DNA of 55,455 nt from an uncultured Parafilimonas sp. (GTDB lineage: Bacteria; Bacteroidota; Bacteroidia; Chitinophagales; Chitinophagaceae). Positions within the stretch are counted from its first letter, which is position 1; each line of letters begins with the position of its first letter. Below, one piece after another: positions 23,889-33,647 of this stretch. A program made the translations under genes and the position numbers. Under the pieces are notes generated by a model. The model ran no database searches. It was not told the origin of the DNA and saw only the letters and a list, made by a program, of their open reading frames with translations. Location of the stretch: the NCBI GenBank assembly GCA_937892395.1, contig CALAGJ010000182.1:1-55455 (forward strand), given 5' to 3'.

Positions 23889-25124
23889 TAATAAACAGCC
23901 CAAAGGAATAAGTGGGGGTTTTATTTTGGTATATGTAAGCAAGTAGAAAGTAACGCCAATCACGATAATATTTAAGATGGCAGATTGATCACCTCCAGTT
24001 ATATCCAAGGAAATACTTTTCATTAGAATAAGTGTTGACCCCATTAAAATACCAACCACCGTTGCATTTATTCCTTCTAAAGACCTATATATTACTGCAT
24101 ACTTTTTTAGATTTTGCCATACCGGAAAAAAAAATAATACCAATAATAAACTGGGCAAAAAAATGGCAATTAGCCCTATGACGCAGCCAGCCAAATGGCG
24201 AGACTTGCCTTCATTACTCAGTGCCATGCCGCCCATAAAAGAGCTAATACTAAATACGGGTCCGGGAATTGCCCTAATAATTCCACTACCCGTTAAAAAA
24301 TCATCCTGCTTGATTACAATTACTCCGGGGTTATTTTGACTTACCCTATCCGTTGTGGGTCGTATGACATACTGTTGATACATCATAGGTATCAAGACAT
24401 CTCCCCCACCAAAAACGAGGCTACCAAAGCGATAGAAGTTTTCAAATAAATTGATAGGTTGGCGGGTTTCCCAATTCTGTTTTCTTGCCGTTTCGCTCAA
24501 AGATCCTGCAGTAGCCAAAATGAAAAGAAATATTAAAATATTTGCCCATCTTATTTTTTTGGGAGGGATGTCCTTTTGAGGAATTCTTTTCTTACTGAAG
24601 TTGGTAATAAATCCCCCAGCAATAATTAATGAAGGAAAAACCCAAGGTGTTTTAAACAGGAGAAAGGTAATTATTGTGGCCGCAATCATAATAACATGCG
24701 TAATCATATTATTAACTGATTTTTTATACAACCGAAAACATGAAAAAGCCAAAAAACCAACTGACATAGGTTGAATAAATCGGAAGTAGCTGACAACCAA
24801 TTCTTTATCACTGATAAAATCCAATAAAAAACTGAGTGCTCCCATTAAAAATCCGGCAGGTAATATCCAAATCAAAAGGGTTAAAACAGCCAAAGGAATA
24901 CCTCCTCGCTTATATCCTATCAGCGTTAATGTTTGTGTACTGGAGGCTCCAGGAAGCATTTGACAAAAAGCATTATACTCTATCAACTCTTCTTCGGTTA
25001 CATCTCTACGATTGTGTACAAATGTGCGCAGCATAAGGCCAAAATGACCCTGTGGCCCACCAAAAGCGGTTATGCTGTGCATGAACACTGCTTTCAAAAA
25101 TGGAATATGACGAACTAAGACCAA
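23868..25124 (-). CDS. chrA: Chromate transporter (CHR family, two-domain)
   Basis: 418 residues with about 10 to 12 hydrophobic segments in two homologous halves, the long-chain ChrA layout. The N-terminal half has ITAFGGPQGHFGLMLRTFV and YNAFCQMLPGASSTQTLTLIGYKRGG. The second half has GSLVFGGGDVLIPMMYQQYV, DDFLTGSGIIRAIPGPVFSISSFMGGMAL and LAGCVIGLIAIFLPSLLL. ChrA proteins export chromate; in organisms not exposed to chromium the natural substrate is unclear. No regulator (chrB) is adjacent. Its end overlaps nadD by 21 bases on the other strand. Confidence 0.93.
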   Translation of the reverse strand: MVLVRHIPFLKAVFMHSITAFGGPQGHFGLMLRTFVHNRRDVTEEELIEYNAFCQMLPGASSTQTLTLIGYKRGGIPLAVLTLLIWILPAGFLMGALSFLLDFISDKELVVSYFRFIQPMSVGFLAFSCFRLYKKSVNNMITHVIMIAATIITFLLFKTPWVFPSLIIAGGFITNFSKKRIPQKDIPPKKIRWANILIFLFILATAGSLSETARKQNWETRQPINLFENFYRFGSLVFGGGDVLIPMMYQQYVIRPTTDRVSQNNPGVIVIKQDDFLTGSGIIRAIPGPVFSISSFMGGMALSNEGKSRHLAGCVIGLIAIFLPSLLLVLFFFPVWQNLKKYAVIYRSLEGINATVVGILMGSTLILMKSISLDITGGDQSAILNIIVIGVTFYLLTYTKIKPPLIPLGCLLLGFIFS

Positions 25125-25190
25125 AGATGATTTACAATTTTTTATTGTGTTAATACATCACAATGAGTTCATAAAACCGTTAGAGACAAA

Positions 25191-26138
25191 TTACTTCTTT
25201 AATCCGATTTCACGGAGTCTTTCATCAAGGTATTCTCCGGCAGTCATATCATCATAGGCTTTGGGATGTGTAGCATCTATACAACCGTCTAAACAGGTTA
25301 AGCTCATTTCACTTCTTGGATGCATAAAAAATGGCATGGAAAATCTACTGGTATGCCAATGCTCCCTTGGTGGATTCACAACCCTATGTGTAGTGCTGCG
25401 TAAACGATTATTAGTCAAACGCTGAAGCATATCCCCCACATTTACGACTATCTGTTCAGGTAGTGATGTAACACCAACCCATTCCCCTTGTTTAGTAAGA
25501 ATTTGTAATCCATCTGCACTGGCTCCTACCAATAAAGTGATTAAATTGATGTCTTCATGTTGTTCTGCCCTAATAGCAGATTTTGGTTCATGCGTTATGG
25601 GAGGGTAATGAATACATCGCAAAATTGAATTTCCATTAGCAATATGTGGTTCAAAATAATTTTCATCCAACTCAAGATAAATCGCTATTGCACTCAGCAA
25701 GGCAGCAGCAGACTTTTCATATTGCCGATAGGCAGAAAATAATGTCTTATTGAATTGGTCAATTTCGGAAACAGAAACATTGTCCGGATATTCAGATTTA
25801 ATAGGATCATCATTTTCAACTGTTTGTCCATATTGAAAAAACTCCTTTAAGTCTGGAGCTTCACTTCCTTTGGCATGCTCCCTTCCAAAGCTGGTATAAC
25901 CGCGCTGACCCGCTAAACCCGGTACTTCATAGTTTAATTTTTGCTCAAGTGGAAGCGCAAAGAAATTGTGTACATATTCATATAGCTCTGAAATGAGTTT
26001 GTGAGGAATACCATGATTTTTTACAGCCACAAAGCCAACATCCTCATAAGCACTGCCCAACTGCTGCACAAATGCACTCCTTTGATCAGTGGTACCATCT
26101 AAGAATTCGGACAAATCAACTACAGGAATATTCGTCAT
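25191..26138 (-). CDS. Isopenicillin N synthase-like 2OG-Fe(II) oxygenase
   Basis: Starting at MTNIPVVDLSEFLDG (26138) gives 315 residues. The N-terminal DIOX_N part contains DVGFVAVKNHGIPHKLISELY and FFALPLEQKL. The catalytic barrel carries the iron ligands in EQHEDINLITLLV (HxD) and RSTTHRVVNP (distal H), and the RxS pair in SRFSMPFF that binds the co-substrate carboxylate. Members oxidise very varied small molecules with 2-oxoglutarate or act like isopenicillin N synthase. No biosynthetic cluster is adjacent, so the substrate is unknown. Confidence 0.9.
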   Translation of the reverse strand: MTNIPVVDLSEFLDGTTDQRSAFVQQLGSAYEDVGFVAVKNHGIPHKLISELYEYVHNFFALPLEQKLNYEVPGLAGQRGYTSFGREHAKGSEAPDLKEFFQYGQTVENDDPIKSEYPDNVSVSEIDQFNKTLFSAYRQYEKSAAALLSAIAIYLELDENYFEPHIANGNSILRCIHYPPITHEPKSAIRAEQHEDINLITLLVGASADGLQILTKQGEWVGVTSLPEQIVVNVGDMLQRLTNNRLRSTTHRVVNPPREHWHTSRFSMPFFMHPRSEMSLTCLDGCIDATHPKAYDDMTAGEYLDERLREIGLKK

Positions 26139-26266
26139 ATCACAATTTTTTATGGGTTGCCAAAATAATGAAATAAGTCTTAATCTATATAACTGCTGAT
26201 ACAATAATTTTACAGTCATAAAAAAAGGGCTTTATAAGCCCCTTTGCAATATATTTAGTGAAAATA

Positions 26267-27415
26267 CTATTCCCCACCTTTAACTAAACCGAGTTTTGCT
26301 TCTAAACTAAGTGTAGCATGAGGCACGGCCCTGAGGCGATTTTTATCAATTAGTTTGCCGGTAACTCTGCAAATGCCATAAGTTTTATTTTCAATTCTGA
26401 TTAAGGCCTTTTCGAGGTGGTCTATGTAGGTAATTTGGCGACTGGCCATCTGACTCAGTTGCTCCCGCTCCATACTTATACTGCCATCTTCCATAGTCAT
26501 ATAGCGATTTTCGCTTTCATCACCGCCCATATCATCTTTTCGAGTAATCAATCCTTGTAAGTAGGAAAGTTCTCTTTTTGCCAGATCTAACTTTTTTTGA
26601 ATTAAATCTCTAAATTCATTCAAATCACTGTCTGAGTATCTTATTAATGGTATGTTCACCATTTGTACTTCTTCTTTTTTTGTTCTGTTTTCCATAGATC
26701 TATATTCAGGGTCATAAATCACCCTTGTTGATACTGAAATTTTTGGCACTTTAACTTCTTTTAAAGGCACATCTTTTTTAATTGGTTTTTTGATAGTTGT
26801 TGGCTTAGGTTCAGGCTTTTGCTTTGTAAGTTTTTTTACCACGACAGGTGCTGCTGGTAGAACCACAGGTTTTGCAGGCATTGCTTTTACAATTGGCTTT
26901 GCGGGGGCCTCTTTTATAGTTGGCTTTATAATCGGCTGCACAGCTGGTTTGGAAATATGCTTTGCTACTGGCTTTACAAGGGAGCGTGTGGCGGGCTTTG
27001 CAGCCGATTTTCCAATTGGCTTTACCAGTTTTTTAGTAGCCGACGGTTTTACTATTGCCTTAGCTATTGGCTTTCCAGCTGGTTTTTTGGCAGATTTTGA
27101 AACCACTTTAGCAGCAGGCTTTACCGGGGTTTTTACTGCGGGTTTTGCAACCACTTTGGCAGTAGGCTTTATCGTTGTTTTTGCGGCGGGTTTTGTAACT
27201 ACTTTAGCAACAGGCTTTTTTACTGCTTTTGGAGTTGGCTTTGCAATCGATTTGACTGCAGGCTTTGATACCTTTGCAGCTACCTTTTTTGCAGGTGTTT
27301 TTGCTGTAGGTTTTGGCGCTGCTTTTTTTGAACTTGCAACAGGTTTGGCAGCCGGTTTCGACGGTTTTACTGTTTTCTTAGCGGCTACCTTTTTTACAGG
27401 CTTTTTTGAAGGCAT
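26267..27415 (-). CDS. DksA/TraR-like protein with long Lys/Ala/Pro tail
   Basis: 382 residues from ATG 27415, five bases past the ileS stop. Residues 1 to about 225 are low-complexity Lys/Ala/Pro/Val repeats such as KPAAKPVA and KPAVKTPVKPAAK, resembling histone H1-like tails. After a charged linker the C-terminal 120 residues form a DksA/TraR-type domain: coiled-coil YSDSDLNEFRDLIQKKLDLAKRELSYL, then LEKALIRIENKTYGICRVTGKLIDKNRLRAVPHATLSLEAK. The usual four-cysteine zinc finger keeps only one cysteine. DksA proteins bind RNA polymerase; the tail could bind DNA or RNA. Co-transcription with ileS is likely. The huge opposite-strand frame here is an artefact of the repeat. Confidence 0.9.
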   Translation of the reverse strand: MPSKKPVKKVAAKKTVKPSKPAAKPVASSKKAAPKPTAKTPAKKVAAKVSKPAVKSIAKPTPKAVKKPVAKVVTKPAAKTTIKPTAKVVAKPAVKTPVKPAAKVVSKSAKKPAGKPIAKAIVKPSATKKLVKPIGKSAAKPATRSLVKPVAKHISKPAVQPIIKPTIKEAPAKPIVKAMPAKPVVLPAAPVVVKKLTKQKPEPKPTTIKKPIKKDVPLKEVKVPKISVSTRVIYDPEYRSMENRTKKEEVQMVNIPLIRYSDSDLNEFRDLIQKKLDLAKRELSYLQGLITRKDDMGGDESENRYMTMEDGSISMEREQLSQMASRQITYIDHLEKALIRIENKTYGICRVTGKLIDKNRLRAVPHATLSLEAKLGLVKGGE

Positions 27416-27419
27416 ACAA

Positions 27420-30400
27420 TCATTTGTTTTTTGTAACAACTACAACCAACTGGTTATCATTGACTTCTATTACGGATTCTCCTTGAAGACCAGCTACCCA
27501 GCTAAAATTATCTGCCAGGATTTCGGCACAAATATAGTTTTTAAATGTTATTAACGATTCTTTAAGATTTGTATTATCATCAACCGTTACAGAAATTCGA
27601 TCTGTTAATTCAAAGCCCCTTTCCTTTCGAATATTTTGAATTCGATTTACAAATTCACGGGCATCCCCCTCCATTTTTAAATCCTTTGTAAGGGTAATAT
27701 CTAAGGCTACCGTTAATCCATTGCCTGTGGCAACACTCCATCCGGGTATATCTTCAGCGGTTATTTCTACTTCGGACAATAATATCGTTTCATTTATTGC
27801 AGGTGCAGACATAAAAACCTGACCATTCATTTCTAAATGCTGTATCTCCTCCTGAGAGAAATTAGAAAGTGCCGTACTTATTGCTTTCATTTTAGCACCC
27901 ATCTTCTTTCCTAACAATACAAAATTGGGTTTGACTTTTTTATGGATAAATGTATCTTCCGGATTGAGGTAGGCTATTTCTTTTATATTGACTTCGGCCA
28001 TTATAAGGTTTTCTACTTGTGCTAATCCTGCTTTCATTGTAGGATTGAGTACTGGTATCAGCACCTTTTGTAAGGGCTGTCTTACTTTTATATTCTGCTT
28101 TTTGCGCAGCGATAATATGAGTGAACAAGCATCCTGAGCCAACTTCATACGGTTTTCTAAGTCGGTATCTATATAGGGTTGCTCTGCTTTTGGAAAGAAT
28201 ACATGGTGTACGCTTTGAGGTGCTCCTTTTTTTACCACTTCGTTTAGACTCATATAAATAGCATCTGTATAAAATGGTGAAATGGGTGCCATAAGCGTTA
28301 CAACTGTTTCCAAACTTTCAAATAAGGTTTGGTAAGCGCAAATTTTATCAAACTCATATTCGCCTTTCCAAAATCTGCGTCGGCATAATCGTACATACCA
28401 GTTACTGAGTTGCTCACCTACAAAATCTTCTATGGCACGTCCGGCTTGTGTTGGATCATATTCATCGTAGTATTGAGTAACTTTTCCAATAAGCGTATGT
28501 AGGGATGACAGAATCCAACGATCCATTTCCGGACGCTCTGATACGGGTATGTATTGCTCTGAAAAATTAAAACCGTCCACATTGGCATATAGTGCAAAAA
28601 ACTGGTAGATATTATGCAATGTGCCAAACAGCTTGCGCTGTACTTCTTTTATACCATCTTCATCAAACTTCAAGTTGTCCCAAGGGGAGGCATTTGTAAT
28701 AAGGTACCATCGAGTAGCATCAGCACCATATTTTTCAATAGTTTCAAATGGATTGACCACATTTCCCCATCGCTTACTCATTTTATTCCCTTTTTTGTCC
28801 AATACCAACCCATTGGACACTACTGTTTTATAAGCCACAGTATCAAAAACTAAACCTGCTATAGCATGTAGGGTATAAAACCAACCACGGGTTTGGTCCA
28901 CACCTTCTGCGATAAAACTTGCTGGATAAAGTTCTTCAAATTTTTCTACACCTGCCGGCAGTTTAAACGGATGCTTATGGCCTGTAGATAGTTTTTCATA
29001 ATCTAAACCCCACTGAGCATAAGGCATTGCGCCACTATCAAACCATACATCTATTAGATCTGGCACACGCTTCATGGGCTGGCCAGTATCAGACACTAAA
29101 ATGATTTCATCTACATAGGGTTTGTGCAAATCCAGAATACCTTCATGTAGATAATCCTTATTGATATCTGCACCAAGTACTTCGTTTGCTAATTTTATTT
29201 CATTGTTTAATTCATCTATTGTGCCTATACATTTTATTGATTCCCCATCCTCTGTTTTCCAAATTGGTAATGGCGTACCCCAAAAGCGGCTCCGGCTTAA
29301 ATTCCAGTCTACCATATTTTCTAACCAATTGCCAAAGCGGCCTTCTCCGGTTGATTTGGGTTTCCATTGGATGGTTTTATTCAACTCAACTAATCTATCT
29401 TTTATGGCTGTTGTTTTTATGAACCAGGCATCTAAAGGGTAGTACAATACTGGTTTATCTGTACGCCAGCAATGCGGATAGCTGTGTTCATATTTTTCAA
29501 CTCTAAATGCTCTATTTTCTTTTTTTAGCTTTACGGCAATGTCCACATTTACATCTACAAATTCTTCTTCATCCTTATAATTTTTGACATAGCGATTGCT
29601 AAATTCGCCCAGACCATCTACAAACTTTCCCTGCTTATCGACCATGGTCAGAATGCCAATATTATATTTTTTGCCCACTTTAAAGTCATCTGCTCCAAAT
29701 GCGGGTGCTGTATGTACTATACCGGTACCATCTTCTGTGGTTACAAAATCTGCCAGAAGGATTCGGAATGGATTTGCCTCAGGAGTGATGTTCTTTATTT
29801 CTTCAATACTGTTGGCTTCATAGGGTAATAATTGTTCGTACTGTAGTCCTTCTAAAGCTTTGCCTTTGCATTGCAATACACGCCTCCAAGGTATGGCGGT
29901 GACTCCAGCAGCAGCATTCTGCGAAGCAGCAAAATCAACATCTTCTTTTATTTCTTCTTCTGGTTTGAAATATTTTGGTAGTAATTTTTCAGCCAGTACA
30001 ACATTGATTGGCAATTGTGTATAAGGATTTTTTGTTTGGATCAATACATAATCTATACTGCCACCTACGGTAAGTCCAAGATTGCTGGGGAGTGTCCAAG
30101 GTGTGGTTGTCCAAGCCAGAAAAAATACTTCGGCTCCATGTACAGCATCATGCAAAAATTTGCTTTGCTCATTTTGCAAAGCCCTAAACATAACAGTTGC
30201 ACTGGTATCTTTTACATCTTTATAGGTGCCCGGCTGATTTAGTTCATGTGAACTAAGACCTGTACCGGCTGCAGGAGAATAGGGCTGTATGCTGACACTT
30301 TCGTATAATAACCCTTTAGAATATAGCTGTTTGAGTAGCCACCACAGGGTTTCTATGTATTCATTTTTAAAGGTGATGTAGGGGTCATTAAGATCTACCC

Positions 30401-30827
30401 AATATCCCATTTTTCGAGTGATATCATCCCATTTATCTTTGAAACGTAGTACCGCTTCTCTGCATTTTTGGTTATAGGCTTCTACAGATATTTTTTTGCC
30501 GATGTCTTCTTTGGTAATGCCCAATTCTTTTTCTACGCCCAGCTCAATGGGGAGGCCATGTGTATCCCAACCACCTTTTCGGTTTACCAGATATCCTTGC
30601 ATGGTTTTATATCTACATACCAAATCCTTCAATGTGCGGCTAATCACATGGTGTATGCCGGGCATACCATTGGCACTGGGAGGGCCTTCATAAAATACAA
30701 ATGGGCTGGCGCCACTGCGCTGCGAAATGCTTTTTTCAAACGTGTGATTCTGTTCCCACTGTTTTAATATTTCTGCCTCTGTGAGGGGTAGATTTAATGT
30801 GCTAAATTCTTTATACCTGCTGCTCAT
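27420..30827 (-). CDS. ileS: Isoleucyl-tRNA synthetase
   Basis: A 1135-residue class I synthetase. The ATP-binding HIGH variant is PGIHHV (residues 56-61) and the second motif is KMSKR (about 682-686). The editing (CP1) domain contains TTPWTLPSNLGLTVG and TEDGTGIVHTAPAFGADDF; the anticodon-binding region follows from MDRWILSSLHTLIG. The KMSKR form and the length fit the eukaryote-like class of bacterial IleRS, which is often less sensitive to mupirocin; this is inference from the motif. It is upstream of, and probably co-transcribed with, the DksA-like gene. Confidence 0.97.
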   Translation of the reverse strand: MSSRYKEFSTLNLPLTEAEILKQWEQNHTFEKSISQRSGASPFVFYEGPPSANGMPGIHHVISRTLKDLVCRYKTMQGYLVNRKGGWDTHGLPIELGVEKELGITKEDIGKKISVEAYNQKCREAVLRFKDKWDDITRKMGYWVDLNDPYITFKNEYIETLWWLLKQLYSKGLLYESVSIQPYSPAAGTGLSSHELNQPGTYKDVKDTSATVMFRALQNEQSKFLHDAVHGAEVFFLAWTTTPWTLPSNLGLTVGGSIDYVLIQTKNPYTQLPINVVLAEKLLPKYFKPEEEIKEDVDFAASQNAAAGVTAIPWRRVLQCKGKALEGLQYEQLLPYEANSIEEIKNITPEANPFRILLADFVTTEDGTGIVHTAPAFGADDFKVGKKYNIGILTMVDKQGKFVDGLGEFSNRYVKNYKDEEEFVDVNVDIAVKLKKENRAFRVEKYEHSYPHCWRTDKPVLYYPLDAWFIKTTAIKDRLVELNKTIQWKPKSTGEGRFGNWLENMVDWNLSRSRFWGTPLPIWKTEDGESIKCIGTIDELNNEIKLANEVLGADINKDYLHEGILDLHKPYVDEIILVSDTGQPMKRVPDLIDVWFDSGAMPYAQWGLDYEKLSTGHKHPFKLPAGVEKFEELYPASFIAEGVDQTRGWFYTLHAIAGLVFDTVAYKTVVSNGLVLDKKGNKMSKRWGNVVNPFETIEKYGADATRWYLITNASPWDNLKFDEDGIKEVQRKLFGTLHNIYQFFALYANVDGFNFSEQYIPVSERPEMDRWILSSLHTLIGKVTQYYDEYDPTQAGRAIEDFVGEQLSNWYVRLCRRRFWKGEYEFDKICAYQTLFESLETVVTLMAPISPFYTDAIYMSLNEVVKKGAPQSVHHVFFPKAEQPYIDTDLENRMKLAQDACSLILSLRKKQNIKVRQPLQKVLIPVLNPTMKAGLAQVENLIMAEVNIKEIAYLNPEDTFIHKKVKPNFVLLGKKMGAKMKAISTALSNFSQEEIQHLEMNGQVFMSAPAINETILLSEVEITAEDIPGWSVATGNGLTVALDITLTKDLKMEGDAREFVNRIQNIRKERGFELTDRISVTVDDNTNLKESLITFKNYICAEILADNFSWVAGLQGESVIEVNDNQLVVVVTKNK

Positions 30828-31060
30828 ACAATAAATAAGGTGGGCGAAGTTAAGCTATGGGTATGAAAAATGGAAGCGTGTATTGGATGATACGATGATG
30901 CGCTTTGGGTTGGCATGTCAAATTATTGATTTTATAAAATGCACCAAGGAGGAAAAGTGGAAATATTTCTAGGAGTCTTCTCCAAGTAAAAGGGAGTCAT
31001 TGAGTATCAACTTGACATAAAAGTATTGTTTCGGTTATCAGTGTATTCTACTTTTTTAAT

Positions 31061-31083
31061 ACGGCCCCTACGGGGAATGAGGA
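31061..31083 (-). repeat. Diverged palindromic repeat (CCCCTACGGGG form)
   Basis: Minus strand CTCATTCCCCGTAGGGGCC: same TCATT lead and hairpin layout as the TTGCCCGAAGGGC family but different stem bases. A related form is at 5969. Confidence 0.45.
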
Positions 31084-31103
31084 AAAGGGAGAGCGATTTA
31101 TTG

Positions 31104-31138
31104 CTGGAACACATTGCCCGAAGGGTAAGAAATAAAAA
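31104..31138 (+). repeat. Dispersed palindromic repeat, copy 4
   Basis: ACATTGCCCGAAGGGTAAG followed by an A-rich tail. One stem base differs from copies 1 to 3; the lead CTG and tail are kept. Confidence 0.55.
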
Positions 31139-31145
31139 AAATATC

Positions 31146-31601
31146 TTACCCTCTTTTTGCTTTAAAAAAAGCTTTGAGTAGGGTGGCAGATTCAGTAGCC
31201 AAAACTCCTGTTATGATTGTTGTTTTTGGATGATATGGTTTTTTTCCAGCCTGTCCTGTAAAACAGTGGTATCCAAATTTTTCGTCTATGGCACCATAAA
31301 TAATTTGTGCAGGTCTTGCCCAGTATAAAGCTCCGCAGCACATGAGGCATGGTTCCAAAGTAATGTAAATGCTTGCAGCAGGTAATTGCTTAGTTCCCAT
31401 TTTAAAATATGCGGCTGTAAGTGCCAGCATTTCAGCATGTGCTGTACTATCAGTAAGCTGCTCAGTTTGATTGTGTGCTCTGGCTATTACTTTATTTTCT
31501 ATTACAACTACAGCACCTACAGGAACTTCGTCTGCTTCAAACGCAAGCTCCGCCTGCTGTAGAGCCTGACGCATAAAATATTCATGACTGTATAACTGCA
31601 T
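31146..31601 (-). CDS. tadA: tRNA adenosine(34) deaminase TadA-like
   Basis: 151 residues of the cytidine-deaminase fold. Zinc ligands and proton shuttle are in DSTAHAEMLAL (H55, E57) and TLEPCLMCCGAL (C85, C88), and YWARPAQIIYGAIDEKFGY follows. This is the TadA layout, which converts A34 of tRNA-Arg(ACG) to inosine. Related nucleoside or guanine deaminases share the motifs, so the exact substrate is inferred. It follows recQ on the same strand by 28 bases. Confidence 0.88.
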   Translation of the reverse strand: MQLYSHEYFMRQALQQAELAFEADEVPVGAVVVIENKVIARAHNQTEQLTDSTAHAEMLALTAAYFKMGTKQLPAASIYITLEPCLMCCGALYWARPAQIIYGAIDEKFGYHCFTGQAGKKPYHPKTTIITGVLATESATLLKAFFKAKRG

Positions 31602-31629
31602 TGTACAAAGTAATAGAAATGAATGAAAA

Positions 31630-33549
31630 TTATGTTTTTTCTTGTTGCCAACTTACTTGTCCAAACTTATCAATAACAATCATTTTTTCTGCCTCCAAAT
31701 AGTGAAAGGAATTCCAGAATTTTTGTATGGGTATATCATCAAAGTGTTTTATGAATGTGGCAATATGCATAACATTTTTATTCAAGTAAATTTTCATTCT
31801 TTGTTTTACAGCTTCTATATCTTGAGGGTGTATAATCTTGTTTCTCTTTCCTGCACATGTATCACAAATGCCGCAATTTTCTATTTTATGGTCATTAAAA
31901 TAATTTGCAATGGAAACTGCTCTGCATGTATTTTGATTTTCTATATATCGAATGAAATGGTATAGTCTTCCTTCATATAAGTTTTTTCTGAAAAGATAAT
32001 TTTCTGAATCAATAGATAGGTTTGCAGCCGATGCCCTATTGTAAAAAAAATAAAGCTGTGGAGTGGATTGATGGGTAGTATATTTTATGATTTGTCGTTT
32101 ATTTAAAAGTTGCAATTGACTTTGAACAAAATCTATATCCCTTCTCAAAAACTTAGCAATCTGTTTTTCATAGATGGGTACTTCATCATCCACAATACCT
32201 TCATAAATTCTAAGTATTGCTTTTAAAGTTTGCTCTATATCAGGAAACGCTTTTTCTATATCAGCCAGACTTTCTCTGGATGCAGTTACAATAGCCATGG
32301 AAGGAATAAAAGTATCTTCTTCGAAAGATAAAATTCCTTCTTGCCCAAGTATGCGCAGCACATTTATGGTGAGTACTGTAGATACTTTAAACTTTTTTGT
32401 AAAATCAGTAATATCAAAAGGGAAATATTGCTCCGCCCCAATACCTACGGGGATTTGTAAATAATCTGCCAAAAATTGATAAACTCTTTTTATTTCCTGT
32501 ATTGCAGGATACTTTTCTGATGCTTTATTAATTAAATCTTGCTTATCAGTATGACTTAGTAATAAAACTGCATAGGATCTTTTTCCATCTCGACCGGCAC
32601 GACCGGCCTCCTGATAATAGTTTTCATAACAATCCGGCGGATCATAATGTAAGACCGTTCTTACATCGGACTTATCAATACCCATACCAAAAGCACTTGT
32701 ACAAACCATAACTCTGGTTTGGTCGTTCATCCATGCCTCTTGTCTTTGTGTGCGGTCCTGAGGAGCAAGACCTGCATGATAGTAGGTAGATGAAATATTA
32801 TAAAACTGAAGGAGATGTGCCACTTCTGCACATTTGCGCCTGTTATTGCAATAGACTAAAGCCTTGCCTTGGACCCGTTCTAATATGTGTACCAATTTAT
32901 TTATCTTACTCTCCACTTCATATACACTAAATGAAAGCTGTGGTCTGGATATAGGCTCTATGAAACAAACGGGCTCTTTTAAAGAAAGATTCACTTTTAT
33001 ATCTTCGATAACACCACTTGTAGCTGTTGCAGATAATGCCATCAAAGGTATATTTGGTAGTTCTTTTCTAATGTTTTTTATATCAAGATATGCCGGTCTG
33101 AAATCATAACCCCATTGAGATACACAATGGGCCTCATCTACAGCAATTAGATTAATGGGCATATTAGAAACATAGTCCTTAAAAAGTTTTGATTTTAGTC
33201 TTTCCGGTGATACATATAAAAGTTTATATTTTTCATCTACAACATCTTTTAGAATAGTGTCAACTTCTACTTTTGAAAGACCACTGTAAATTCCAATTGC
33301 CGATATTCCTTTTTTCTGTAATGAAGCCACTTGATCTTTAATAAGTGCTATGAGTGGGGATATCACCAAGCAACAGCCGGGCATTAGCAAGGCCGGTAAT
33401 TGATAACAAATAGACTTTCCTCCGGAGGTGGGCAATAAAACAAGTGTATCTTTTTTGGTACAAGATGTTGTTATTATTTGATACTGGGGTGCTCTAAATG
33501 CCTCATAACCCCAATGCTTTTTTAGTAAAACTTGCGCTGTTTCAATCAT
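31630..33549 (-). CDS. recQ: RecQ-family DNA helicase, short form
   Basis: A 639-residue superfamily 2 helicase. Walker A LPTSGGKSICY (about 39-49), DEAHC box, SATAT (motif III), and motif VI YYQEAGRAGRDGKRSYA are intact. The zinc-binding region shows R(x)CRAVSIANYFND followed by CGICDTC. A partly recognisable RQC winged-helix part lies before it, but no HRDC domain follows. RecQ helicases unwind recombination intermediates and stalled forks. A longer, different RecQ is encoded at 40195-42495. It lies upstream of tadA on the same strand and may share its transcript. Confidence 0.93.
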   Translation of the reverse strand: MIETAQVLLKKHWGYEAFRAPQYQIITTSCTKKDTLVLLPTSGGKSICYQLPALLMPGCCLVISPLIALIKDQVASLQKKGISAIGIYSGLSKVEVDTILKDVVDEKYKLLYVSPERLKSKLFKDYVSNMPINLIAVDEAHCVSQWGYDFRPAYLDIKNIRKELPNIPLMALSATATSGVIEDIKVNLSLKEPVCFIEPISRPQLSFSVYEVESKINKLVHILERVQGKALVYCNNRRKCAEVAHLLQFYNISSTYYHAGLAPQDRTQRQEAWMNDQTRVMVCTSAFGMGIDKSDVRTVLHYDPPDCYENYYQEAGRAGRDGKRSYAVLLLSHTDKQDLINKASEKYPAIQEIKRVYQFLADYLQIPVGIGAEQYFPFDITDFTKKFKVSTVLTINVLRILGQEGILSFEEDTFIPSMAIVTASRESLADIEKAFPDIEQTLKAILRIYEGIVDDEVPIYEKQIAKFLRRDIDFVQSQLQLLNKRQIIKYTTHQSTPQLYFFYNRASAANLSIDSENYLFRKNLYEGRLYHFIRYIENQNTCRAVSIANYFNDHKIENCGICDTCAGKRNKIIHPQDIEAVKQRMKIYLNKNVMHIATFIKHFDDIPIQKFWNSFHYLEAEKMIVIDKFGQVSWQQEKT

Positions 33550-33647
33550 GCCATTGTATAGAGCTTAAAGATAAATGCATTTAATAGTATAATTTCATTC
33601 ATGCTGTCATAGAGCTAAAACTATTGTATCGAGACCATTTTAATACT

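Larger units (their letters stand above)
30828..31145. other. Intergenic region with palindromic repeats
   Basis: 318 bases between tadA and ileS, both minus strand. I find no convincing gene. It holds two palindromic repeats at 31061 and 31104. The ileS promoter should lie in the part next to 30827, but no good TAnnTTTG is evident. Confidence 0.5.

Noticed and set aside
26790..27554. 254-residue plus-strand frame rich in Gly, Phe and Thr
   Set aside because: It is the antisense of the Lys/Ala/Pro repeat of the DksA-like gene; the periodic codons keep it open by chance.
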